A DNA stretch of 64,000 bases from Salvator merianae. Its lineage: Eukaryota; Chordata; Lepidosauria; Squamata; Teiidae. Where the stretch lies: NCBI GenBank assembly GCA_003586115.2, contig QVOM02000057.1, positions 3,064,156-3,128,155 of the forward strand. Reading direction: 5' to 3'. Both the position numbers and the translations under genes were made by a program. Positions 29,206 to 59,904 of this stretch are shown here, one piece after another; the stretch's first letter is position 1, and each line of letters opens with the position of its first letter. Under the pieces are notes generated by a model. It saw only the letters and a list, made by a program, of their open reading frames with translations, ran no database searches and was not told the DNA's origin.

Positions 29206-31509
29206 AGAGAGCTGATGAGAATTTTTCCCTGGCCTCGTTGGTGAACCACTGTGTGTGTCTCCACACTCTGGGAAACACTCTCTAGCAAAGGGAATCAAAA
29301 AATCAACTTTCATCAACTATGAAAAAACATATTTTTGCCTAAGGCACTAAAATAATCCAAAAGAAAAAGGAGGGTGTTTTTAGGAGGGGCAGAATATTTG
29401 GGGGGTGGGAGAAAGGGGGAAAACAGGATTGGGGTATTTTGGTTTTGGTTCCTAGAGAGGAAAGCAAGGCGTTCTTGGGGGGGGGGGGGGGGAGGAAGGA
29501 CAGAAAAACATCCAGAAATGTCTACTTAGCGGTACTTTCTTTCCATACACACAACTTTGGGTCAACATTTCAATTTCCTTTTTTTCTTCCCTTTGCAAGC
29601 ACAGGGGAAGAATCACACCTACACTAGGTGAGTTTTGACATCACTATATGCTCTCACACAGCCGCTAGCTTGCTGATTAATAGATTTGTCTCCTCTGTTT
29701 TGTTCCTTTTCTGAACTTCAAAAGAGGCGATAGTGGGAAAAAATAACAGAATAAGAAGAAATGGATAGGCACTAGAAGACATTCAGTTGGCACAGTGGGG
29801 CTCTGGCTACATTTATCTGAACCAAACTTAACCCTCATCAAAGCAGGTGGAAAATCATGCACTTTGTGGGTCACAAGATTGTTTTGTGACTCCCCCCTCG
29901 GTTCCAGTCTCTGCAACCAAACCATATTGGTGAGGTTTCTCCAAGGATGTTTCCCTTCGGGGGGGAGGGGGGATCCTAAAATTGTGCTCCTAATGATCCT
30001 TTTTTTGAACTGCGTACAAAACTGTGGCCCCAGAGGGTGAGCTTCAGTCTGGGCAGGGAACTCAATGCCCTCAAGAAGTTGGATGGGACTCCACCTCCCA
30101 TCAACCCTAGTGACCAGCATAAAGGGTAGATGAATGACGGAACTCAAGAGTCTGGTAACCCCTAGAGAACCATAGGTTGCCCATTCTTGAGTTAAAGTCA
30201 CAGGGTTGTTCCCTAGAGAGCATGCTGGTCTATAGAGAAGGATCAAGCAAGATGGGAGAATCTTGGTCCTCCAGAGGCTGGAAGTTTTCATCTCCTATCA
30301 GCTTGGGAAAGGGATTTTGTATCTGACACCAGCTGGAGAACCAGTGATTTTCCAGCCCCAATGCCAGGTTTGATTCCAGTTTCTCCGTTGTATTCTGTTT
30401 CACATTAAAGTCACAGATGGAAGAAGGATGGGCTTTACTCTGAAGAAAATCAGCTGCTAGGGATCTCTGGCATCTAAGGAAATAATCTCCCTGTATACCA
30501 CGTTTTGCTACAAGTCCAGTTGCGGGAGGGCTGTCATGTACACAGCGGAGTTTGCACCCCTCTGTACACAGCAGAGCATTTTATTATGGACTCACCCAGG
30601 ACTGCATGTTCCATGAAACTCTAGACTCTTCCCTATTGTTCGGTTTAACAAATAAAAGTAAATCTGGATTTAAGTGGGAGGGGTAACAACAGAAGCCTTT
30701 TCAGCTCAGTCACTAAACAAGCACTCTGTGCATGCTCAAATGCTTGCTTGTTCCCCCTTTTAACCAAGCCCGACCTTCAGCAGCAAATTTGGCAGCCCAG
30801 AATTTGGTTCAAATGAAATGAAGCTCCGTTTGGCCAAAGGGTCTCAGATAAGGACCGAGAGCAAAGTTTTGCCCTGTTTTCTTGCTGTGCCAGTTTTGAT
30901 GTCAGAGGAAGAAGAAGCTAAGAAAGTATAGGAAAAGAGAAAGAAAAAGGCAGAAGAGGGAAGGGAGGGAGACTTCCAAATCAACCAGATTCTATCCCCC
31001 CCCCCCAACGTGTTATGGTGGCCCCAAGATAGACGATTGTTCAGTCTAAGGGAGTTACGTGAGGTAATTATGGTTTTCAATCAGTCTTCAGCTGAAGTTA
31101 AGCTTTGGACATCTTCTGGTGGTGGTTGAGGGAGGCCCCCACAGTGAGGAACCAACATGCCATTTTGGTTTGGTTTTTTGTTTTGTTTTTTCCCAGAAAT
31201 TGTGCTCCCTTTGAAACTGAAGAACCCCCTAGCAATGGGCCGAAACCTTCTAGGTGGCTCCGCGGACGCTACCTGGGTTCTTCCTTCTTCTCCTCTCCTG
31301 AAAATTTCAAACACCAAGGCTCTGTCCACACACCGGTTAAAGCTCTACATCTTTGGAAAGCAGTTCAGCAAACTTTCTTTCTTTCTCTCTCTTTTGTGTA
31401 TCATCTTTTAAAAATATTTGGATAAACACGTCATATATATAATATAGATATATCCATATATATCAAAAAAAGACACTCTGAAGGAAGCAGTGAGAGAAGC
31501 TACAGAAGA

Positions 31510-31760
31510 AAGGGGGGGTAAGGAAGGTGAAGCTTTGGGCAAAGCGCGGCCCCCTCCTCGCGCCCCCCCGTGAAGGGAAGGGGGTTGCAAGGGGGGGGTC
31601 GCCGTGGTGGACATTCACCAGGTTTGTGGCGGGTTGGGGGGGGGGTACGAAGCTGCTCCCACTTTTGGTTTGGAGATATTTGGTATGCTGGTGCCAAGTG
31701 CCCAGGCACCGTGGGTGGGTGGGTAGGTAGGTGGGTGGGTGGGGAGTCAGCCCTCACCCC
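31510..31760 (+). repeat. G-rich tract with (GGGT)n
   Basis: Repeated G-runs of 7 to 10, then gtgggtgggtgggtaggtaggtgggtgggtgggg at about 31711-31743. The arrangement satisfies simple G-quadruplex rules on the + strand. It probably lies in or beyond the receptor 3' UTR, where the RNA would be C-rich. Confidence 0.7.
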
Positions 31761-32345
31761 CCCCCCTTGAGCAGGATGGGTCCAAAACTCAGTGGCTCAA
31801 CCTTCCTCTGTGCTTGTGACAAGCCCCGATATCTTTGCAGAGTCTGACAATGGAGAAGGTTGGCCGGTTTTCACCTCCGCCCTGAGGCAGCCACGAATTT
31901 GAGAGCCGGCTCTTCTCTCTCCCTGCCTCCCCCCCCCAAAAAAACTGATGGCTGCTCTTGGCTGTCAGACTTCCCAGTTGCCTCAGAAGATCTGCTCCCT
32001 AAGGTCCTGCCCCCAGCCCCCGCCTCCCACGTTCCGTGGAAGGGAAAGGTATTTGGTGGCCCAAGAGCGGCTGGCGAGGTTGAGGTAGGTTTGGCGTTTG
32101 TATCAAAAATAGATAATCCAGGACAAGTCGGGGCGGGGGCAGGGAGGTGTCAGGCTAGGGCGGCATCTGGGCCGGACACGGAGCGTCCAGTGGAGGTGAG
32201 GTAGATTCTTTGGAGGTTTACAGTTGGCGTCCTGTCAGGGTACAGCTGGTGGGCACTTTGGGGTAGGGGGAGGCCGGATGTCACGAGGGCTGCCACTGTG
32301 CCCTGAGGGCGGCCTCCCCGTACTCCATTCCCACCTGCCATTGGC

Positions 32346-52543
<20,198 letters not shown>

Positions 52544-54837
52544 CCCCCCAAATTTAGCAGGCTGACGGAAAACACCATTCAAAAAACCACTTGGGGGTCT
52601 CAAAGCAAGTGTGTGCCCTGGAACACACAGATGTGTGCTTAAAAAAGGGTGGGGAGATCACCCCAGAAGTTTCCCCCAGATGATTCGGAAAAAGAGCTCA
52701 AAAATCGTAAAATTCCACAGCGGAATAAAAAGTCTGCATGCGTGGAACTTCTTCCAAGTTAATCAGGATATGCACACACAAGATCCACGCACCCCAAAAT
52801 GCCCGCTTGGGCCTAAACTTCCCTGCCCTGTTCGAGGATCATGTCCCCCCACTCGGCTTCCCAGTTTCTGGGGGACCCCTCCTCAATTTGGCTGGCTTCT
52901 TCTAACTTTGCCGGCCGCTGGCGCTGGGCGGTGGATGGCGTGCTTGGCGATGGATTTCCATTGTCTGCCCTTTCTGCCCATCAAAGACACTGATACAATT
53001 GGACTGGGGTGCAGGGAGGGGAGGGAGGCTTGCATGGAGAAAGCAGCTGGAGGAGAGGGCTGCCCAATTACAGCCCAGCGCAAAGCCAAGAGGCCAGGTC
53101 GGTCCCCTTCCCCACCCCACCCCACCCCCAAGCCCACCTCATCCCCCTGGGGAGGCACCGAAGGCCCCTTGCAGACTTGGCCATAAAACTGGAAGAGATC
53201 TCCTAGTAGAGGGGGGGGTGTTTGGGGTTTGTTTGTTTGTTTCCAAAAGATCGTCCTTTGCTAGGGCTGAGAGTGTTTCCAAGTGTTATCCGCTTAGAAG
53301 CAGCAGCCTAGTTTCCCCTGCTTTGGCCCTTCTGTATTTATTTGCATTGACTAGATGCATTGCCTTTCCTCTGCTCTGCTTTACTTTCACAACAACCTTA
53401 TAGGGTAGGGTAGGGCAGGTCCAGAAGCAGTGGCTGGCTCCAGGTCACCAAAAATGGGGGTGGAATCCCAGGATTTCTAGGTCTGGAGCAAATACTGTAA
53501 CCCAGCTCTAGACCTTGTAGCAGGCTGCCCGCGATAGCCACAACATCCACCTCAAGGCAGTCTTGTTTACAAGTTTCTTACACTCAAGTCCTCATGAAAC
53601 GTTCAAGAGCAACCTGGTCGGAAGCTCAGCTCGACACAGCCCACGGAAGCATTCTTGCAAACTTTTCCACCATTTTCTTTTTCCATGAGGACTAGAAATC
53701 TCTCACGTTTAAAAATGTATTTTCCCTCTCAATAAGATTGCATCTTTATAGAGCTCTGTGTGAGGTAATGAAGCCAAACTAGGCACAAGATAGAGGGTAT
53801 AGTCCTTACATAAATAATTGTGGAGCCCTGCCTTTGCAAGTTCCCCTAATCCAGAAATGCAACACCCTGGCTTCCTCTCTGATGTATTCAGTTCTCCCCA
53901 GCCCTCAGCCAAGAAAAACAAAACACAGTCTCCTCAGTGTTGGCACCAATTCTACGAGGACTAGCACCTTTGCTTTGAGAAATGGAAAGAAAGACTGCAA
54001 TACAGGGATGGATAACCTTCTCTGTATTGGGAATTGAAAAGCACTCTTACACCTGAGAAGAGAGCTGGAGAGGCCTTGTGTGGACGTGTCAGAAGCGCAG
54101 ACATGGTAATTCAGAGAACTAGACACATAGAGAGGCCTTTTTAAAATGCTTGCAACCACGTATGCCAGACAAAAGATGCTCCTCGATACCGCGGCTTTGG
54201 CTCTGTGCCTCCAAGGCGCTGTCCGGGGTACTGAAGGCCAAATACTGTACTTCCAAATATATAGGCCACTTTTGGCAAGTCCAAATGCAAGTCCGTGCTG
54301 GCTCTTGGGGGGGGGGGGGACAGATATATTACAGAGACTCGAGCCCCCCCCCAGCCCTCGACACACAAGATAAACCAGGGGTTGGCCAACAAAACACAAA
54401 CGGGTTTTCTCCATTCCTTCCCCCCCCCCTTTCCTGGTTTCATCCCCTCTTATCCTATTAGCTGCTCTTAGAACCCCTGTGGTTACCCGGGGAGACGGGG
54501 CCTAGCTCTTCCCCGCCGGCCCTCTCACCCCTATTCATGGTGTCACTTTCACAAGCTGCTGGCCACATTATCCCCTCACAATGGGATGTTGAGCCACTGC
54601 CCCCTTTTTTATAGCAGAGGTGAGGGAAAGAGCGGGGGGGGGGAGGCGAGGCGTCTGGGAGGACCGCGGTTGCCTCAGTGGAGATACTGAAGGGGGCGCT
54701 TCGTCATTCCTGGCACCGCAGACCCGTCCTTTTTTTGAGGGTGTTTCTTTGGGGGAGAAGAAGGGGGACAAAGCTGAACCCCTCTCCACCTCACTTTTAA
54801 AGCAAATTTCTTTTTTCTTTTTTTTTAACACACACAC

Positions 54838-54967
54838 AACAAGGATCCAACATTTGAACAGACTCGGAAGGCCCAAACCAAACAAAATGGCTCCTCTTCT
54901 TCAAAGAATTCTAGGAAATCCAAATAGGATTTCCAGTCAAAGGGAGATATGTTCTCAGATCTCCCTC

Positions 54968-55002
<35 letters not shown>

Positions 55003-55082
55003 TGAAAGATCCAACATTTAAACAGACTCGGAAGGCCAAAACCAAACAAAATGGTTCTTCTTCTTCAAAGAATTCTAGGGTT
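54838..55082 (+). repeat. Local duplication of an 80-bp unit
   Basis: 'ggatccaacatttgaacagactcggaaggcccaaaccaaacaaaatgg...ttcttcaaagaattctagg' at 54842-54916 recurs at 55007-55080 with a few changes. A (CT)n(AC)n microsatellite separates them. A hAT-like MITE begins at the end of the second copy. Confidence 0.85.
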
Positions 55083-55395
55083 GCGCAAAGTTCCATTCGC
55101 GCTCGAAAATTCGATCAAACAGTTCGTATTTGCGAATCTTCGCGTCCAGAAATTCATTCGCAATGCACCGGCTTCCCGTTCATGAGCAGAAAGAATTTGA
55201 TTGAACAGTCCATGTTTGCTGTGTTCTTGCCCTTGAAAAGGACTTTTTTTCCAATGGAAAAGTTGTGCTTTTGGTTTTCAAACAGGTCTGGAACCAAACA
55301 CGAACAACTGTTTGTTCGATTAATCGGTTCACCATCGAACTGAACAAATGGGTGTTCAGTTCCACTCGGACCCTAAACACTGCACATGGCATCTA
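55076..55395. mobile_element. hAT-like MITE (copy 5)
   Basis: Begins tagggttgcgcaaag and ends near ctgcacatggcatcta; rich in TTCG/GAAC words. The reverse complement aligns to the 180-479 copy. Flanks show no clear 8-bp duplication, so the right boundary is approximate. Confidence 0.7.
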
Positions 55396-56649
55396 AACTC
55401 TCTCCTTTTTTTTTTAACTACAGCATTAAAAAAAAAAAAAAATCCTCGCTAAGAGGGTGTACATAGTTTGCCTAGTCTCTTATCCACCCTGACTGCCAGG
55501 AGGGTCAGATAATAAGCAAAATTACACCCCCAAAAATCTAATACTCAGCAAAAACTTCCCTATGGCCTCCACCTTCTACAAGCTGTTTTAGAGTACAGCT
55601 TTCTATAAGGTGGGCTAGGTGGGGGGGTCCCCATCCTCAAACCTCCCCACTCAAAATGGTCCCCATCTCCACAGAGGCCCAAACCTTCTGCGTGAGTGCA
55701 GAATGACAGGGAACAATTTGGTGGGGGGAAAAATAAGACCCTTGTTGTTTTTTCCCGCTGTCACCACCCGGCTTTAAATTCTCTATAAATATTCAACCTG
55801 CTATATTTTCTTGGGGCAGAGAGGTTGAAACTACCAGCTAATGAATTCAGTTTTGGTTTGACTTGGTAAAGTTTTTTTATTTCGTTTTTGGGAGCTGCAG
55901 CTGAAAAATGCAGGGAAGAGAAATGCATGGATTAAAAGGGCCTTTTAATGGGGAAACCTCTGGTTTCCTTCCATGTCTGTCCTCTCATCCTTTTGTTTTC
56001 CCCATTCCAGATTCAGGGTTGCTTCCCTCTCTCTCTACAGCCAGCAAATATTTTGGGGATTTCAGCCTCTTGCAAAAAAAACAAAAACAAAAAACCCACA
56101 AGGTGTTTTGCATCAAGTTTCTGGGTTATTGGAATTCTCTTTTTCTTTTTCTTCTTCTTTTTTTTTGAGTTGGGGAAAGGACAAAAGATTTTTCTCCATA
56201 GGAAGGAGTCACAGCCCGGTCTACCCTCCCCCAAGGCCGTTCAAGGATTAAAAGCTTATGAATAAAGATGGGCAAAAGACGAATCGAGCTGAGCTCCCCC
56301 CAAATATTTGCTTGGCTGACCAGCAGAGAAGGCAAGTCTGGAGGACTGTGTGTGTGTGTTGGGATGCTTGGTTGGAGCAATAAAAAGTTTGAGGATGTCA
56401 GAAAGACTTTCCCATTTAAGTCTGCAGAGTCCTGCACTGGCAACAGCTTGTACACCCCATGCAGAAGAACAGATCCAGTCTGCAAGCTGCAAGATTCCAG
56501 TTTTGCTGCCTCTAAGAATTAATTAGGGATTCTACTGCATTCTGCATCAGGGTTCCTAGAACAGAGACAGGAATTCCTTGAACCCACAAATGCTCACAGT
56601 CAAAGAAGGCCTGGGGAACTTTCCCTGCAAAAAAAAACCTGGAGACATC

Positions 56650-56829
56650 GGCCCTTTCTGCACTTGGCTTTATTCTGGATAATATCCCAGAACGGGGACC
56701 TGCTATCCGCATGCTAGTGCAGATTACAGCAGGCCCTGGGTGGAGCCTGCCATAGTTTATACTAGCATGCAGATGGCAGGTCCCTATTCTAGGATATAAT
56801 CTAGAATAAGGCCAAGTGCAGAAAGGGCC
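56650..56829. mobile_element. Palindromic foldback MITE, 'ggccctttctgcactt' type
   Basis: Left arm ggccctttctgcacttggctttattctgg-taatatcccagaacggggacctgc is mirrored on the right by gcaggtccctattctaggatataatctagaataaggccaagtgcagaaagggcc. A near-complete 180-bp hairpin with 3-bp flanking repeats atc (56647-56649, 56830-56832). Non-coding. Confidence 0.85.
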
Positions 56830-58734
56830 ATCTTTGCAAAGCAAGCATAATCTCTCTGGACTTCTCTGGAAAGAGGCCCAGGTTTAAACAGGCATAGCTG
56901 AACTTTTTCAGGCAGAGAGCAACACTGGCTTCTTCCATGTGCAACCAAGATGGAGTGGGACGACTAAAGCATTAAATTGTTTCTTATAAAAAGAAAACTT
57001 CACTGAGGGTTGGATTACATGACCTCTGAGGTCCCTGCCACGGCATGAACCTACAAGTCTCCAAACTGAAGGTTTCAAAGCCAGGATCCCATCCTAAGTA
57101 GCATGTTGCCCCCCCCCCATTTTGTTTGAAAGAGTAAATCTGTCACCCACTTTATTCTTGCCCCTGAGCAGAAAGACCCCCACTTCCTCCACACCAACAT
57201 TTATTTCAGGTCCTTGGGGGTGAGAGCAGAAATACAGAAACAGAAAGAGAAAGCAAGAGAGACTCCAATTGGGCTGGTACAAAAAGGACTTTAATTCGAT
57301 TCCAAGAGTACAAAAAGGTACCAAAACTCTTCCACTCGGATAACCCACCGGCCCCTCACCCAGCACGAAAGAAGAGCATCTCTAATAGTGGTGATACTCC
57401 CTAGAACTGTCCGCAGGGCAAAGCTGAAAGGAGAGAATTGCTTTGCAGGTATCATCACCACAGAAGGACCTGAGCTCGTTCCAAGGTTGGCACAGCCATT
57501 ATCTCAGTCCTGAGCACAACAGTGTTGCGGAGTCGGCCAGCATCGAAGTTCTCTGCCCGATGGGAGACCCCGAGAGACAACCATTTGCCCAGAGCTGAGA
57601 AAGGAATGCGATCTCACCTGGCGATTTCACCTGCTCAAAGCTCACAGCCTTCACCGCTGTTTCACAGAGAGCACAGGCCATACTGCGGGTCAGTATGATC
57701 CAGCAAGAGAAATCCTTAGGCAGGGAGGAGACTAGATTGACCTGTGGAACTTCCTCCAGCTTCATTTGGGAGCCGCGGTTCGTATATACTAGCTTTACCA
57801 GGTTTGCCCAGATGGGCCCTTCCCTTCCCTTCCCTCCAGCTTCTGGAGGTAAGTACTCCGTCCCCACCTCTGCAAGCCCAGCAAAGTCAGGTTTGACCTA
57901 TGCGAGGGGCTGAACTCCAAGCCCCGTGAGCCCCAGCAAGCAAAGTCCATAGAAGATGGAAACCACAAGCATCTGGAAAGCACCAGGCTGGCCAGCTCAG
58001 AGTTAAAGTGATAGAGTTGTGTTTCTAGAGAGGAGAGGCAGACTATGACGAAGGAGGGATGAGAAATCGTGGTCCTCCAGGTGGCGCTAGGCTCCAACCC
58101 CCATCAGCCCACGGCCTGCATGGCCAGTGGGTAGGAAGATGGGAGGCGGCGTCAAACCACATCTGGAGAGCCAATCATTACACCCGGCCCCTATATTTAA
58201 GCAGTGAGATACACACAGATGTCTGGCTTTCTACGGATCGCTCTGTAAAAAAAATTCCCACAGATTTCTAGCTCCCGACAATTTGAGACCGGCAAAGAAA
58301 ATGATATATAATGGCCCCCAAAAGTTCTGCCATGGCTGGCAAGTGTCGTAAAAGTGTCTAAAAGGAGCAACCCAGAAAACCACGGCATACAGATTCCATC
58401 CACAGTGCAGCTCAGGGGGAGTGGGAGAAGAGAGAGAGCCCCCCCCCGCTGCTTTTCACTTGGCTGCCCCCCCCCCGGGTCCTGTAAGCAAATCTGAGGA
58501 CTTTAAGGCAAAAGGCAAAGAAGCAGAGACCCTTCCCATGGGAGAGGTGGCAAGAGGAAGCCGCATCTATAGGATGCAGGGTCTCCGGCTGGCTGAGAAG
58601 ATTTCTGCACTGAGCAAAGGGTTGGGACCCCGTGGCCTCCACGGCCCCATCCAACCCATAGATTCAGGACTCTAGAGAGGTGCCGCCCTCTTTATCAAAG
58701 AGAGAGGGAAAGGGAAAGAGAGGGAGAGAAAAAG

Positions 58735-58765
58735 AAAGAAAGGAAGGAAGGAAGGAAGGAAGGAA

Positions 58766-58807
<42 letters not shown>

Positions 58808-59067
58808 GGGAAAGAAAGAGGGAAAGACAAGAGTGAGAAAGTGGGAGAAATAATGAGAGAGAGAAAAAAAGTGAAAGTGTGTGTGTGTGAGAGAGAGTAA
58901 AAGAGAGGGAGAGAGAAAGAGAACCAGTGTGTGTGTGAGAGAGAGAGTGAAAGAGAAAGAGAGAGAGAAACAGTGTGAGAGAGAAAGAGAGAGGGAAACT
59001 GTGTGTGTGTGAGAGAGAAAAACAGTGTGTGTGGAAGAGTGAGAGAGTGAGAAACAGAAAGTGTGTA

Positions 59068-59115
<48 letters not shown>

Positions 59116-59468
59116 CAAGAGTGAGAAAGTGGGAGAAATAATGAGAGAGAGAAAAAAAGTGAAAGTGTGTGTGTGAGAGAGAGAGTAAAAGAGAGGGAGA
59201 GAGAAAGAGAACCAGTGTGTGTGTGAGAGAGAGAGTGAAAGAGAAAGAGAGAGAGAAACACTGTGAGAGAGAAAGAGAGAGGGAAACTGTGTGTGTGTGA
59301 GAGAGAAAAACAGTGTGTGTGGAAGAGTGAGAGAGTGAGAAACAGAAAGTGTGTGTGTGAGAGAGAGAAACACAGAGCAAGAGAGAATGAAAGAGAAAGA
59401 GAAAAACATTGTGTGAGAGAGAAAGAGAGAGGGAAACTGTGTGTGTGTGTGTGAGAGAGAGAGAGAAT
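58735..59468 (+). repeat. Polypurine array (GAAA)n, (GA)n, (GT)n with 288-bp higher order
   Basis: About 730 bp, almost pyrimidine-free on the + strand apart from GT blocks. A unit starting 'gacaagagtgagaaagtgggagaaataatgagagag' at 58826 recurs at 59114, offset 288, with nearly all internal GT/GA blocks in the same order; a third partial unit follows. It lies 260 bp downstream of the SLC27A3 stop. Antisense open frames up to 354 residues are low-complexity artefacts. Confidence 0.93.
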
Positions 59469-59727
59469 ACCTGGATACCTGGGCCTGGAAAGGTGGGTTT
59501 CACCCTCGGCCAGTGTGACTGAGCATCCAAGGACTGAGCCAAGGACCCAGCATCCGCCTGGCACCCAACGGGAGAAGCCAGATAACAAGCGCGAGGCCCA
59601 GCAGCTTGCCAGGGTGAAGTGCACACAGGGAAGACCAAGGTCTCCCCCAGCCCGCTGCCGCAGCGCCCGGCTCCTTCCGGCCCAGAGCGCGGCACACCGG
59701 GAAGCGTCGAACGGAAGACGTGGTGCA

Positions 59728-59904
59728 TTACAGCCGGACATCACCATTTGCAATCCCCTCCCAGAGGCTGCGGGTCAGAGGCACGTAGGACTTCGCGGCC
59801 GCATCCAGGAAGAAGAGGGGGTCCGAAATCTGCGCGGGATCAAACCCTTCCGCCGCCAGGCAGACTTTCTTCTGTTTGAAGGTCTCGGTCAGCTCCAGGT
59901 GGTC
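59728..59904 (-). CDS. SLC27A3: SLC27A3 terminal coding exon
   Basis: Acceptor cttctccttctccccag, phase 0. It encodes [40 protein letters not shown] and [21 protein letters not shown] at 59728-59730. Confidence 0.9.
   Translation of the reverse strand, partial: DHLELTETFKQKKVCLAAEGFDPAQISDPLFFLDAAAKSYVPLTRSLWEGIANGDVRL

Larger units (their letters stand above)
23761..32345. other. Tail-to-tail interval between GATAD2B and the Ig receptor
   Basis: No coding gene is seen. It contains CR1/L3 ends (24003-24272, 28470-28801), two hAT-like MITEs (26413-26632, 27336-27650), a foldback MITE (28990-29205) and G-rich tracts (29478-29492, 31510-31760). The right part is probably the 3' UTR of the - strand receptor. 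TTTATT at 30579-30584 (AATAAA on the - strand) is one possible poly(A) signal for it. Confidence 0.6.
52544..59727. other. Interval between the Ig receptor start and SLC27A3 end
   Basis: No coding gene is seen. 52850-53160 is moderately GC-rich and could hold the receptor promoter and 5' UTR. Repeats: antisense SINE (53325-53520), a short local duplication (54838-55082), hAT MITE (55076-55395), palindromic MITE (56650-56829) and a polypurine array (58735-59468). SLC27A3 3' UTR occupies an unknown part of the right end. Confidence 0.6.

Noticed and set aside
58664..59753. Antisense open frames of 245 to 354 residues rich in S, L, F, H and T
   Set aside because: They translate the polypurine GA/GT/GAAA array; low complexity only.
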